Shown in pieces: positions 28,844-38,724 of a stretch of DNA of 64,000 nt (position 1 is its first letter; every line of letters starts with the position of its first letter). The DNA lies in NCBI RefSeq assembly GCF_000155615.1, contig NZ_DS989915.1, positions 637,135-701,134 on the forward strand, read 5' to 3'. A program made the position numbers and the translations under genes. The notes below the pieces were generated by a model. The model saw only the letters and a list, made by a program, of their open reading frames with translations. It was not told where the DNA came from and ran no database searches. The DNA comes from Alcanivorax sp. DG881 (GTDB taxonomy: Bacteria > Pseudomonadota > Gammaproteobacteria > Pseudomonadales > Alcanivoracaceae).

Positions 28844-28997
28844 GTTAAGTCTCCATACTTACTTTATTTGAGGGTGTACATTATTGAATGTCATGTCCGA
28901 AGCCGTTTTACCGGCTCAGGCACCCGCGCAAATCAAGAGCACCTGACACAGACAATATAGAGATGCGGGCGTGAGGTAAACGTTACGGCTACAGGCC

Positions 28998-29031
28998 AAA
29001 AAAAAGAAAAAAGGCCGCAAAATGCGGCCTT
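28998..29031 (-). terminator. Terminator after the KAS III gene
   Basis: On the minus strand the nine-base stem AAGGCCGCA / TGCGGCCTT is followed by a long T-rich run. It lies 28 bases past the stop at 29059 and isolates the hvf-like operon downstream. Confidence 0.88.
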
Positions 29032-29058
29032 GTGAAGAGCATGTGAACGCAGCAGTGA

Positions 29059-30189
29059 TTATTTGATGCGGTTCACAATAACGCTGCCGATGGAATAACC
29101 GGCACCGAAGGAACAGATAACACCCTTGGTGTCCACGGGCAGATCTTCATTGTATTTGTGAAACGCAATCATGGAGCCCGCTGAACTGGTGTTGGCGTAT
29201 GCATCCAGAATAACCGGAGCTTCCTCACGGGTGGCGGGACGGCCCAGTACCCGCTTGGAAATCAGTTCATTCATGCTCAGGTTGGCCTGGTGCAGCCACA
29301 TGCGGCTGACAGAATCGACCGGCACCTGGGTATCGGCCAGGTGCGAACTGATCTGCTCGGCAACCATGGGGCAGACTTCCTTGAACACCTTGCGCCCTTC
29401 CTGGCGAAAGAGTTTGTCACGCGCGCCCACACCACGCTCATCTGCCCGGTTCAGGAAGCCAAAGTTGTTACGGATGTTGTTGGAAAACTTGGTTTGCAGG
29501 CGAGTGCCCAGAATCTCCCATTGGTTGCCAGAGGTCGCATCTTCCTTGCGCTCCAGAATCACGGCCGTGGCCACGTCACCGAAAATGAAGTGGCAATCAC
29601 GGTCTTCCCAGGCCAGATGTGCCGAGCAGATTTCCGGGTTCACCATCAGCACCCGGCGGGCACTGCCATTGCGGATCGCGTCCACGCCGGCCTGGATACC
29701 GAAAGTGGCACTGGAACAGGCCACGTTCATGTCGTAACCCCAGCCGTGGTCCATGCCCAGGGCCGCTTGCACTTCCACTGCCATGGCCGGGTAGGCACGC
29801 TGCATATTGGAACAGGCCACCAAAACGGCATCCAGGTCATTGGCTGTCAGGCCGGCATTGTCCAGTGCCTGTTTGGCTGCCTTGACCGCGATCTCCGCCT
29901 GAATGGACACCTCGTCATCGGTGCGCTCATCAATGCGGGGAGCGAGGCGGTCAGGGTCCAGAATGCCTGTTTTATCAATTACATAACGCTGCTTGATGCC
30001 TGACGCTTTTTCGATGAAAGCACTGTTGGACGGGCCCAGAGCCTCCAGCTCGCCGGCTTCGATGGCTTGTGCATTGCGGGCGTTATAACGCTCCACGTAT
30101 TCATTGAATGATTCCACCAGTTCGTCGTTGGTGATGGTCTGGCCCGGGGTCCACAGGCCGGTCCCACTGATTACAACCGAATAGCTCAC
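29059..30189 (-). CDS. Beta-ketoacyl-ACP synthase III-like condensing enzyme
   Basis: A thiolase-fold enzyme that condenses an acyl-CoA with malonyl-ACP to start fatty-acid synthesis or a related chain. The 376 residues are longer than classical FabH (about 320). The catalytic triad is Cys158 ([14 protein letters not shown]), His300 ([13 protein letters not shown]) and Asn333 ([11 protein letters not shown]). An insertion near residues 30-60 and the [20 protein letters not shown] block mark it as the long FabH-like group. Pseudomonas has such a protein that shunts medium-chain acyl-CoA from beta-oxidation into fatty-acid synthesis. That role would suit a hydrocarbon or lipid degrader but is inference. 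It is a single gene with its own terminator. Confidence 0.88.
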   Translation of the reverse strand: MSYSVVISGTGLWTPGQTITNDELVESFNEYVERYNARNAQAIEAGELEALGPSNSAFIEKASGIKQRYVIDKTGILDPDRLAPRIDERTDDEVSIQAEIAVKAAKQALDNAGLTANDLDAVLVACSNMQRAYPAMAVEVQAALGMDHGWGYDMNVACSSATFGIQAGVDAIRNGSARRVLMVNPEICSAHLAWEDRDCHFIFGDVATAVILERKEDATSGNQWEILGTRLQTKFSNNIRNNFGFLNRADERGVGARDKLFRQEGRKVFKEVCPMVAEQISSHLADTQVPVDSVSRMWLHQANLSMNELISKRVLGRPATREEAPVILDAYANTSSAGSMIAFHKYNEDLPVDTKGVICSFGAGYSIGSVIVNRIK

Positions 30190-30379
30190 AAGCGAGTCCT
30201 CGCACTAATGCAGGGCCAGCCGCCCTGCTACAGCAAATTAGATAATGGGTCGATTATCCGGATTCAGTGGGCCCGGCGCAAAGGCACCAGGGCCCATTTT
30301 GTTGGTTATTACGGTCGTTCAGAGGCCCGTTTACGTCTTGTGCTGTGCCTGGAGCGCTGTAAGCAAGCCTATTCGCCCT

Positions 30380-33300
30380 TCAGCATTGCTCCCACTGTTT
30401 ATTCAGCCGCTTCGCTGAAACCGACAGTTTGGTGCCCAGTTGCTGGGCAAACAGGCTCACCCGGTATTCCTGCAGCATCCAGAAAAACTGCTGCAAGGGC
30501 TCGGGTTGCTTCCATAACGGGGCGCCAGCAGCCCGGGTTTCATGCTGTTTGCTGTAAGCCTCCAGCTCCGCACTGAGAGTGCGATCCTTGCCGATCTGCC
30601 CGCCCAGCTTATCCAGGCGGTGGTCGATGGCCCCCAATAGCCGCGGGTATTCCTGTAACCAGGCCCAGGGCACCTGTAACAGCACGTCATCGGGAAATAA
30701 TTGCCCAAGCTGTTGCTTCAAGTCGCGATGGGCATGGGCCCAGGCCAGCGGGAAGTTCTTTTCCAGCGTCCCCATCAGCTGCCGGTAGTGCGCAAACAGT
30801 TTCCCCAGCGTGGCCAGTTGCTGCTGGGCCCAGGGCACAAAGTCCCCACGGTGGGCATTGAGTCGGTCCCGAAACGCCGCCTCGTTACGCACCGGCTCAT
30901 CCAGACGGAAATGTTCGGCCAATAACCGCAGCAAGGCATGATCCAGCGCATTACGGGCCATGGCGCCTTTCTCGGTTTTCAGTTTCTGGAAACCCGCCAT
31001 TTGCGAGGCCTGCTTGCGCAGATCCCGTAGCTGCACCGACAGTTTGAAGCTCAACAAGCGGGCCGTGCCCCATCGGTGTGCCCAGGCACCCTCGACTTCA
31101 TCGTCCCGATACTGCAGCTCTACTTCGCTGCCAATATCCACCAGCGCCGGGAAACGGCGTACGGTCATGCCCCCCAGATCCTGATCCTCGGTTTCCGGCA
31201 GCTCACCAAACAACCACTCCTGACCACGCAATGCCGGCGCGGCTTCGGGAGGCTTGGGCAAGTCCCGGGTGACGCCGGCAAGCCGGTCTTTTACGTCATC
31301 CAGGCTACGCCCCTGGGCGAGCACCTTGCGTTTGCCGTCAACACGGTCCACCACCTGAATAAACATGCGCAGATGGTCCGGCAAGGTGGCCGCCTGCCAT
31401 TCCTCCAGTTCGATACGAAGGCCACTCATGCGCTGCAGTTCCCGGGTCATGGCCGGCAGCAACGGCTCATCCGGCGCCAGGGTTTCCATCAGGGCGCTGA
31501 CATAATCCGGCACCGGCACAAAATGGCGGCGGCGCGCCTTGGGCAAGGCCCGAATCAACGCTTCCAGTTTTTCACGCAGCAAACCGGGCACCAGCCAGTC
31601 CAGTCGCGCCTCGGACACCTGATTCAACGCAGCCAACGGCACGATCAGGGTGACGCCGTCGCGCTCCCCGGTGGGATCAAAGCTGTATTCCAGCGGCAGG
31701 CGAAGCCCATCGAGTTTAAGCTGATCGGGAAACTGATCGCTGCCCAGATCTGGGCTTCGCGAAAGCAGGAAACTCTCATCCATGAGCAACGCAGTTTTCT
31801 GTTCCTCGCTGGCCTGTTTGTTGTACCAGTTCATCAACCCCGCGACAGTGTGAAGGTCACCGGGCAGGCGCGCATCGTAGAAAGCCACCCGCGCTTCTTC
31901 ATCCACCAAAATATCCCGACGGCGCAGTTTGTGCTCCATCTCTTCCAGTGTTTCAAAACGCTCGCGGTTGGTTCTCACAAACGGCGGCTCTCGGGTCAGC
32001 TGCCCCATGACCAAGCCTTCACGGATCATCAACTCACGGGCTTCTTCCGGCTGAATGGGCCCATAGTTAACCGGCCTGCCGCTGGCCAGAATCAGGCCGA
32101 ACAGATTGACCTGTTCCTTTGCCATGGCGCAGCCACGCTTTTTCGACCAGTGCGGCTCAAAATATTGGCGCTTGAGCAGGTGCCCCGCCGCCTGTTCGAT
32201 CCACAATGGATCGGTTTTTGCCACGGTCCGGGCAAACAACCGGCTGGTTTCCACCTGCTCTGCCGCCATCAACCAGCGCGCCTTGGTCTTCGACAGCGAC
32301 GACCCCGGCCATACCAGGGGTTTGCGGTTTCGCGTCGACAACCATTCGCCCTCTTCCGTGCGTTGCATGACATTGGCCAGCAACCCGGTGAGCAACGCCT
32401 GATGCAAGGGTGCATAGAGCGGGGACGGAGGAGCGTTATCGCTGTTCTTGCTCTTTGCCTTATCAGGTTCTCTTAACGGCAACCCGGATTCCACTGGGGC
32501 ATTCAGCTCCCAGCCCTGTTCTTTACTCAGCAATAAAAGCTGGCGGTGGGTGTCGCGCCATTCGCGCATTCGCGTGGGAGACAGGAAGGTTTTCTTGAGC
32601 AGTTTCTCGTACTGATTGCGGCTCAGGGATTCGCGTTGGGAATCCGCCCACTGCCACAGCTTCACAAAGAACAGGAAATCCGATTCCTTGTCGGTGAAAG
32701 GCTGGTGGGCCTGATCTGCCTGTTGCTGCTTATCGTGGGGGCGTTCCCGGGGATCCTGGGCGGCCAGTGCGGACACCACAATCAAGGCCTCGCGCAACAC
32801 TTTCTTTTCTGCCGCCGCGACCAACATTCGGCCCAGGGTAGGATCCAGCGGGAAACGAGCCAGCTGCCGCCCCAGTGTTGTCAGCGTCTGTTTCTCTGTC
32901 AGCGCGCCCAGCTCATCCAGCAACCGGTAACCATCGCGGATCAGCCGGCCATCCGGTGGTTCGATAAAGGGAAAATCTTCGACCCTGCCCAGGCGCAGGT
33001 CTGCCATCTGCAGAATCACCGCCCCCAGATTGGTGCGCTGAATTTCCGGGTCGGTGAACGCCGGCCGATTGAGAAAATCGTCTTCGTCAAACAAGCGAAA
33101 ACAGATACCAGGCATCACCCGGCCGCTACGCCCTGCCCGCTGATTGGCACTGGCCTGGCTCACCGGCTCCACCGGCAGGCGCTGCACCTTGGAGTGCACG
33201 CTATAACGGCTGATGCGCGCGGTGCCGGCATCAATCACATAGCGAATGCCGGGCACCGTGAGTGAGGTTTCTGCCACGTTGGTACTGAGCACCACGCGGC

Positions 33301-34330
33301 GCCCGCGGTGGGCAGAGAAAATCCGATGCTGCTCGGCCTGGCTGAGTCGTGCATACAGCGGCAGAATTTCCGTGTCGCGCAGGCTGGAACCATGAGTCGC
33401 ACAGCGTTTCAAATGGTGGTGCACATCGCGGATATCCCGTTCACCGGCCAGAAACACCAGTACGTCGCGCGCCATGGGCAGGCCATCGCGACGCTCATCA
33501 CGCTGAATTTCCAGCAGGATGTCTTCCACCTGCCGGGACAGCTCCTGCCCGTCTGCGGGTGGCCGGTAACGCATCTCCACCGGGAAAGTACGCCCGGACA
33601 CTTCCAGCACCGGGGCGCCACCGAAATGTTCGGCAAACCGTTGGTGATCGATGGTGGCCGAGGTGATGATCACTTTCAGATCTGGCCGGCGCGGCAACAG
33701 CTGCTTGAGATAGCCAAGCAGAAAATCGATGTTCAGGCTGCGCTCGTGGGCCTCATCAATAATCAGGGTATCGTATTGATTAAGAAAACGGTCCTGCTGA
33801 ATTTCGTTTAACAGCATGCCATCGGTGAGCACCTTGATCAGCGAATGTTCACTGACCTGCTCAGAGAACCGCACCTTGAACCCCACGGCGCTTCCCAGTG
33901 GGCTATGCAGCTCTTCCGCTACCCGGGTTGCCACCGCCCTGGCCGCCAACCGCCGTGGCTGGGTATGGCCAATAGTGCCTTCAATTCCCCGCCCCAGCTC
34001 CAGGCAGATTTTGGGTAACTGGGTGGTTTTGCCGGAGCCGGTTTCACCAGCAATTACCACCACCTGGTGGTCGCTGATCGCCTGCTTGATATCCTCCCGG
34101 CTGGCCACAACCGGGAGATCCGGCCACTCCAGTGCCGGTACGGATGCCAGACGCTTATCCCGGCTGGCCATGGAGGTGGCCATGGCCTCGGCGACTTTAT
34201 CTACAGCTTTAGGGTTACGTTTCCCGGCCGGCGTTCGTGCCAGGCCATCAACCCGTTTCTTCAGACGAAAACGGTCAGCCCGACGTACTTTGTCGAGCTG
34301 CCGGTAAAGCGGTTTCAGGGTATCGGTCAT
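30380..34330 (-). CDS. hrpA: ATP-dependent RNA helicase HrpA
   Basis: A DEAH-box RNA helicase of 1316 residues, the normal length of HrpA. Helicase motifs are Walker A in VVIAGETGSGKTTQLPK, DEAH in LIIDEAHERSLNIDFLLGY, SAT in VIITSATID, and the domain-2 motif QRAGRSGRVMPGICFRLF. The oligonucleotide-binding fold and the long DUF3418 C-terminal region are present. HrpA acts on mRNA and stalled ribosomes and affects fimbrial mRNA processing in E. coli. The start at 34330 follows GGAGCCTC-type weak sequence within the edge of a repeat element. The gene stands alone on the minus strand. Confidence 0.96.
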   Translation of the reverse strand: MTDTLKPLYRQLDKVRRADRFRLKKRVDGLARTPAGKRNPKAVDKVAEAMATSMASRDKRLASVPALEWPDLPVVASREDIKQAISDHQVVVIAGETGSGKTTQLPKICLELGRGIEGTIGHTQPRRLAARAVATRVAEELHSPLGSAVGFKVRFSEQVSEHSLIKVLTDGMLLNEIQQDRFLNQYDTLIIDEAHERSLNIDFLLGYLKQLLPRRPDLKVIITSATIDHQRFAEHFGGAPVLEVSGRTFPVEMRYRPPADGQELSRQVEDILLEIQRDERRDGLPMARDVLVFLAGERDIRDVHHHLKRCATHGSSLRDTEILPLYARLSQAEQHRIFSAHRGRRVVLSTNVAETSLTVPGIRYVIDAGTARISRYSVHSKVQRLPVEPVSQASANQRAGRSGRVMPGICFRLFDEDDFLNRPAFTDPEIQRTNLGAVILQMADLRLGRVEDFPFIEPPDGRLIRDGYRLLDELGALTEKQTLTTLGRQLARFPLDPTLGRMLVAAAEKKVLREALIVVSALAAQDPRERPHDKQQQADQAHQPFTDKESDFLFFVKLWQWADSQRESLSRNQYEKLLKKTFLSPTRMREWRDTHRQLLLLSKEQGWELNAPVESGLPLREPDKAKSKNSDNAPPSPLYAPLHQALLTGLLANVMQRTEEGEWLSTRNRKPLVWPGSSLSKTKARWLMAAEQVETSRLFARTVAKTDPLWIEQAAGHLLKRQYFEPHWSKKRGCAMAKEQVNLFGLILASGRPVNYGPIQPEEARELMIREGLVMGQLTREPPFVRTNRERFETLEEMEHKLRRRDILVDEEARVAFYDARLPGDLHTVAGLMNWYNKQASEEQKTALLMDESFLLSRSPDLGSDQFPDQLKLDGLRLPLEYSFDPTGERDGVTLIVPLAALNQVSEARLDWLVPGLLREKLEALIRALPKARRRHFVPVPDYVSALMETLAPDEPLLPAMTRELQRMSGLRIELEEWQAATLPDHLRMFIQVVDRVDGKRKVLAQGRSLDDVKDRLAGVTRDLPKPPEAAPALRGQEWLFGELPETEDQDLGGMTVRRFPALVDIGSEVELQYRDDEVEGAWAHRWGTARLLSFKLSVQLRDLRKQASQMAGFQKLKTEKGAMARNALDHALLRLLAEHFRLDEPVRNEAAFRDRLNAHRGDFVPWAQQQLATLGKLFAHYRQLMGTLEKNFPLAWAHAHRDLKQQLGQLFPDDVLLQVPWAWLQEYPRLLGAIDHRLDKLGGQIGKDRTLSAELEAYSKQHETRAAGAPLWKQPEPLQQFFWMLQEYRVSLFAQQLGTKLSVSAKRLNKQWEQC

Positions 34331-34332
34331 TA

Positions 34333-34599
34333 AAGGAGCCTCTAAAAAACGCCTTGCATGCTCAGTCTTTCAGGCTGGTTCGCAATCTAGGCGCCCTTTT
34401 GAAGGTGTATGTCGATCCATCGAAAAAGGTCAACAACGAGTGCGGACCAGCCTGGAAGACCCGAAGGGCGCGGCCTGAAGCGCACATCTGCTGCGCCTTG
34501 CCTCTAGGAAAGGGAACCACCCTGTCCGTCGAGACAAGACACAACAGCTGCACGCTTCAGGCCACGCTGAGCACGTAAGGAGTTTTTCAGAGGCTCCTT
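34333..34599. repeat. MITE-like element with 30-bp imperfect terminal inverted repeats
   Basis: The left end from 34333 (aaggagcctctaaaaaacgc, then cttgcatgctcag) matches the reverse complement of the right end to 34599 (aaggagcctctgaaaaactc, then cttacgtgctcag), with only a few differences over about 33 bases. The 267-bp interior has no convincing gene; a 63-codon minus frame at 34362-34553 is doubtful. It lies between hrpA and the M61 peptidase gene and abuts the hrpA start codon. Confidence 0.65.
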
Positions 34600-34664
34600 C
34601 AGCGCCATTGGGCAGGAGCCCTTCTCAAGGCACTCCTGCGGGTAACAAACGAATTTTCGTGCCG

Positions 34665-36455
34665 CTATTTTGCGTGCAGCCACGCACGGCCTTTTTCTGT
34701 CAGCCCGCCTTTGGCGATAGTCAGGAATGCGGTGCTGGCTTCGGTGACTTCCACCTGAACCTTGAACCGCATCAACTCATCACGCCGGAAAGCATGAATC
34801 TCCATGACTTCACCGGGCAGGAAACCCGACAGCAGATTATCAATATTGCTGGTGGTGGCCTGCAGGCCATCCACGGCAATAATCACATCACCAGCGGATA
34901 GTCCCGCCGCCATGGCGGCCCCTTGCTCAAACGCCACCGCGATTTTCGCCCCCATGGTATCCGGCACCAATCTGGCTCCCAGATGAGGAATGCCATCCTT
35001 GCCAGCTCTGCCGCCGTTATCGCCATGCCCGGCAGCACTACGCCAGTGCAGCTCCACGCCCCGGTCGGCCAGCAATTCTGCCAATGGCAAATCCTCTGTG
35101 CTGTACAGGGCCTGATTAAAGAAGTCACTCATGTCGCAACCGGCGATTTCTTCCGCCAGTGGCTGAATGCCCTGCTCCGGCACGCCCTCACCGGTCTGGC
35201 CGTAGCGCTGCCATAACACCCGCATCAGATCATCCAGCGTCTTTTGCTCCGCGGTCAGGTTGCGCAGGGTCAAATCCAGTGCCAGCGCCACCAGTGATCC
35301 CTTGGTGTAGTAGCTGACAATGGCATTAGGTGCGTTTTCATCCTGCTTGTAGAAGCGAGTCCAGGCATCAAAGCTGGATTCCGTCACCGTTTGTTTATGG
35401 CGGCCCTGCCCCCTGTATACCCGCGTCAGCGTCTGCCCCAGCAGCTCCAGATAGCTCTGCGGCGAGATCAGTCCGGTACGAGCGAGGGACAGGTCGTCGT
35501 AATAACTGGTAATTCCTTCAAACGCCCACAGCAATTCGGTATGCACTTCCTGTGACAGATCAAACGGCGTAAACGCGGCAGGCTTGATTCGTTTCACGTT
35601 CCAGGTATGGAAATACTCATGGCTGCACAGCCCCAGATAAGAGCGGTAACCATCGCGGACTTTGCCCGGTTCATCGGTACGGCGTGGCAAATCATCACGG
35701 GGACACATCAGGCTGGTGGAATTACGGTGCTCCAAGCCGCCATAACCATTGCCGGTCACCAGGGTCATGAAGACATATCGATCCATGGGAGCCGGCTCAC
35801 CGAACATGCGGATATGGTGTTCACAGATCGGTTTCAGGTCACGACAGAGGCGCGCCATATCGGCTTTATGACGCCCTGCCAACACCACCCAGTGCGGCAC
35901 ACCACAGGCTTCGAACTGGGCATACTCAAACGGCCCCATTTCCACCGGGTGGTCGATCAGGGCATCGTAGTTATCCGCCTGGAACACACCGAAACCCAGC
36001 TCCGATCCAGACTCCCGCTTCAGCCCGGTCGCCACTTGCCAACCGTTGTAGGCATGCCCTTGCGGGGCCTCTATGGCAACGTGGCAGGGTTGATCTTCAT
36101 GCCCCATGGCAGCCAGAAACACGCAGCTGCCGTTAAAATAACCGTGGGTGGTGTCCAGGTGCGCGCCACGCACGGACAAATCCCAGGCATAAACGTGATA
36201 GAGCAGTTGTACCGGGCCATCACAGGGCGGCACTTGCCAGGTCTGCTTGTCCCGTTTGGCCACAGGCAAGGTTTCGCCATGGCTGCTGGCTTGCACATGC
36301 ACGATATGGCGCGCGAAATCGCGAATCATATAACTGCCAGGAATCCAGGCGGGCAAGCTGAACGCCTGCCCCTCCGGGGTCGGGTCCGCCACCGTCAGGG
36401 TCACTTCAAACAGGTGCGCCTCGGGGCGCAGCGGGCGAATCCGGTATTCGATCAT
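34665..36455 (-). CDS. M61 glycyl aminopeptidase with PDZ domain
   Basis: A zinc metallopeptidase of family M61. The start is ATG 36455 (MIEYRIRPLRPEAHLFEV), right after AGGAGTAACC; a start 10 codons upstream lacks a site. The 596-residue protein has an N-terminal beta domain to about residue 170 (with LPAWIPGSYMIRDFARHI). The catalytic domain has HEYFHTWNVKRIKP (HExxH zinc motif), followed by ELLWAFEGITSYYDDL with the third zinc ligand Glu. A PDZ domain lies around residues 485-575. No signal peptide is seen, so it is probably cytoplasmic. Confidence 0.9.
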   Translation of the reverse strand: MIEYRIRPLRPEAHLFEVTLTVADPTPEGQAFSLPAWIPGSYMIRDFARHIVHVQASSHGETLPVAKRDKQTWQVPPCDGPVQLLYHVYAWDLSVRGAHLDTTHGYFNGSCVFLAAMGHEDQPCHVAIEAPQGHAYNGWQVATGLKRESGSELGFGVFQADNYDALIDHPVEMGPFEYAQFEACGVPHWVVLAGRHKADMARLCRDLKPICEHHIRMFGEPAPMDRYVFMTLVTGNGYGGLEHRNSTSLMCPRDDLPRRTDEPGKVRDGYRSYLGLCSHEYFHTWNVKRIKPAAFTPFDLSQEVHTELLWAFEGITSYYDDLSLARTGLISPQSYLELLGQTLTRVYRGQGRHKQTVTESSFDAWTRFYKQDENAPNAIVSYYTKGSLVALALDLTLRNLTAEQKTLDDLMRVLWQRYGQTGEGVPEQGIQPLAEEIAGCDMSDFFNQALYSTEDLPLAELLADRGVELHWRSAAGHGDNGGRAGKDGIPHLGARLVPDTMGAKIAVAFEQGAAMAAGLSAGDVIIAVDGLQATTSNIDNLLSGFLPGEVMEIHAFRRDELMRFKVQVEVTEASTAFLTIAKGGLTEKGRAWLHAK

Positions 36456-36508
36456 GGTTACTCCTGAAAGGTGTGTCGCGTTCATTCAATCGGGATTTAA
36501 CATCACAA

Positions 36509-36539
36509 ACAAAACCGGGAGCCCAAGGCTCCCGGTTAA
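36509..36539 (-). terminator. Terminator of the 36556-37191 lipoprotein gene
   Basis: On the minus strand AACCGGGAGCC-TTGG-GCTCCCGGTT is followed by TTGTTTG. It is a strong stem shortly past the stop codon. Confidence 0.8.
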
Positions 36540-36555
36540 CGGCGCAGGCCAGAGG

Positions 36556-37191
36556 TTAAATCATGTCATCCTTGGCCATTCGGTCCACAACAGCATCAGC
36601 CACACCGCTGGTCCCTGCCTGCAGGTCACTGGGGTTTACCGTGGTGGATTTGGCTCTCCATAGTAGCCCTTCCGGCTGAAGCCGGTACAGATTGGACTCC
36701 AGGAAGTACTTCTTGTCATTGCTGAAATAGCCGGGCTCGTAGGTGGCATTCTGGCGCACGTAATAGGTCTGGCCCATGGCACCGGACACCGCGATATCCG
36801 GGGCAAAATTGGTGCCCCCCTGGGTGTAGTGCATTTCTTCCTTGATATCGATGACGCTGATTACCAGTGCCGCTTCATAACCTTTCGAGGCGATATCGGC
36901 GGCCATTTGCTTGCGGGTTTTCCCTTCACTGTAATGGTCCCCCAATACCGGGGCGGATGCCGTTGCTTCCACCCCCTGCGCTTTCAAAGCAGCCACAACA
37001 TTGGACTCCAGCGAGTCGCGGGCCTGCTTGTCATTGACCACAGCTACCACCATGACCTTGTTAACATGCTCACCGGTCTGGTGATCCTTGGCCCGGGCGG
37101 AACTGCTGACCATGGTGTTATGGGCCGTACAGGCCGTCGCCAGCACCGCCACCACGAAAACCATCAGGAGACCTTTTATTCTTGCTATCAT
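36556..37191 (-). CDS. Lipoprotein of unknown function
   Basis: A 211-residue predicted lipoprotein starting at ATG 37191 (MIARIKGLLMVFVVAVLATA). The hydrophobic signal ends in a lipobox-like ATAC, giving an acylated Cys at about residue 21. The mature part has an alpha/beta core (HVNKVMVVAVVNDKQARDSLESNV, core KVMVVAVVNDKQARDSLE) and a later block with LVISVIDIKEEMHYTQGG. Residues near DAVVDRMAKDDMI end the chain. It resembles the many DUF4136-like or GNA1162-like outer-membrane lipoproteins in outline, but I do not recognise the family firmly. It is monocistronic and divergent from the hydrolase at 37262. Confidence 0.75.
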   Translation of the reverse strand: MIARIKGLLMVFVVAVLATACTAHNTMVSSSARAKDHQTGEHVNKVMVVAVVNDKQARDSLESNVVAALKAQGVEATASAPVLGDHYSEGKTRKQMAADIASKGYEAALVISVIDIKEEMHYTQGGTNFAPDIAVSGAMGQTYYVRQNATYEPGYFSNDKKYFLESNLYRLQPEGLLWRAKSTTVNPSDLQAGTSGVADAVVDRMAKDDMI

Positions 37192-37261
37192 CTCTCTTCC
37201 TCGTTGAGTTTCTTGACCTTGCCTCGGCAATGACGCACGTTTTGCGCAGCCGGAGACTATT

Positions 37262-38182
37262 ATGACCGAACAGATGATCCATCACACCACGGATGATAAC
37301 CATGTTGTCGCCATCCACCACTGGCCCTGCGAACCGGCAGCGGCCAGAGGCACGGTAATCTGGCTGCACGGCATGTCCGAACACGGCTCACGTTACCAGA
37401 ATCTGGCCCGTACCTTGAATGCTGCCGGCTGGCATCTGTATTGCCCGGACCATCGCGGTCATGGCGACAGTATCAACGAGGCCAGCCCCGCGGGCCACAT
37501 TGGCGATCAGCACGGCTGGCAACATCTGGTCAATGACGCCGCCAGCGTCATTCATCTGGCCAAAGAGCAACACCCGCAGTTACCGGTCGTGCTGGGCGGC
37601 CACAGCATGGGGTCCTTTATTGCACTGGGCGCAGCTGAGCAACACGGTGATGCCCTGGCCGGCCTGGTGTTGTGTGCCAGCAGTTATCATCCTGGTGCCT
37701 ACTACCGGTTAATGTCTCTGCCCATCCTCTTCGAGCGCATGCGCCGGGGCAAACGCAACCCCAGCCCGCTGATACGCAAGCTCACCTTTGGTGCCTGGGC
37801 CACCCAGGTACCGGAACCCGCCACCGATTTCGACTGGCTGAGCAACGATGCGGAAGAAGTGAAACGTTATATCGATGATCCACTGTGCGGGTTCGATTGC
37901 AGTACGGAAACCTGGGTGCAGCTGGTTACCGCCATGCGTCGCATCCAGAGCATTTCGGGGTTGTCCGAGCTGCCGGAAGACCTGCCCGTGCTGTTGTTAG
38001 GCGGTGAACAGGATCCCATGAGCGACAACGGCAAAGGCATGATGGCCCTGGAGAAAGTGTTGCATGCCATGGAGCAACCGCTGACCACGCACTTCTGGCC
38101 GCAAGGTCGACATGAAATTCTCAACGATGACTGCCGTGACGAAGTGCACCAGGCGATCACCGAGTGGTTGGGAGGTCTCTGA
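37262..38182 (+). CDS. Alpha/beta hydrolase, monoacylglycerol-lipase/lysophospholipase type
   Basis: A 306-residue serine hydrolase of the S33/Hydrolase_4 group. The oxyanion motif WLHGMSEHGSRY and the CPDHRGHGDS block precede the nucleophile Ser115 in LGGHSMGSFIALGAAEQ. The acid is in LLLGGEQDPMSDN and the base in FWPQGRHEILND. This set is typical of monoglyceride lipases and lysophospholipases. No signal peptide is present. The start ATG at 37262 follows GGAGACTATT. A role in lipid turnover is inferred from the family; neighbours give no further clue. Confidence 0.88.
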   Translation: MTEQMIHHTTDDNHVVAIHHWPCEPAAARGTVIWLHGMSEHGSRYQNLARTLNAAGWHLYCPDHRGHGDSINEASPAGHIGDQHGWQHLVNDAASVIHLAKEQHPQLPVVLGGHSMGSFIALGAAEQHGDALAGLVLCASSYHPGAYYRLMSLPILFERMRRGKRNPSPLIRKLTFGAWATQVPEPATDFDWLSNDAEEVKRYIDDPLCGFDCSTETWVQLVTAMRRIQSISGLSELPEDLPVLLLGGEQDPMSDNGKGMMALEKVLHAMEQPLTTHFWPQGRHEILNDDCRDEVHQAITEWLGGL

Positions 38183-38679
38183 AAAAACGGGTCAGGTGCG
38201 GCATAAAAGAGGGTTCATCGCGGGATTGAGGGAATAGTAAAAATTGGATGTCTTGCCGGACGAATTCGCTGAGGAGAGGACCGGACACCTGATGCCCGGA
38301 GCCTGAGGAAATAACCGAAAGCCCTGTGACTGTGAGCGATGTGGCAACTGCACCCGTTCTTTAAATCGCCAGGCAGCGGTTATCAGGCGTCCGACTTTAT
38401 CTGCGGGAAAAGCCAGCCTGCTGGAAATCCCCTCGCTTCGCGAGGTTCGTCCCTCAAGAGAAATTATTCGCTTCGCTCACCCTTTGGCCAGCACGGAACT
38501 CGTGCGTTACTCCGCGTTGCTACGTTCCTACAGCGGTGCTGTAGCAGGGTTTTGTTTACTGTTTGTGTGGTTTTCGCGCTTGGTATTCGGCGTTAAGCGT
38601 CATGCAAAGTGCGAAAGGTTGGCGGTACGCCTATTAAAAGGCCAGAACGAGTTTTTCACTCGAATCCGCGATGAACCAT
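38183..38679. repeat. Intergenic region with a REP-like block
   Basis: No supported gene is seen in these 497 bases. The part at 38464-38538, starting ttattcgcttcgctcaccct and ending gttgctacgttcctacag, resembles the reverse complement of 49452-49515 between msrB and the flavoprotein gene. It is therefore probably one copy of a dispersed intergenic element. A short hairpin, ctcgcttcgcgag, lies nearby at about 38431. Confidence 0.5.
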
Positions 38680-38711
38680 AAAAAAACCGGGCAAAAAGCC
38701 CGGTTTTTTTT
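38680..38711. terminator. Bidirectional terminator
   Basis: The stem aaccgggc / gcccggtt with a five-A loop is flanked by A and T runs. It mainly serves the minus-strand gene at 38725-39012. Confidence 0.85.
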
Positions 38712-38724
38712 CAAACGCCTGGCG

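Noticed and set aside
34362-34553. 63-codon minus frame inside the MITE-like element
   Set aside because: No ribosome site and fully contained in the inverted-repeat element; more likely chance.
38339-38596. 85-codon plus frame between hydrolase and coiled-coil genes
   Set aside because: It lacks a ribosome site and lies over a repeat-like block related to 49452-49515.
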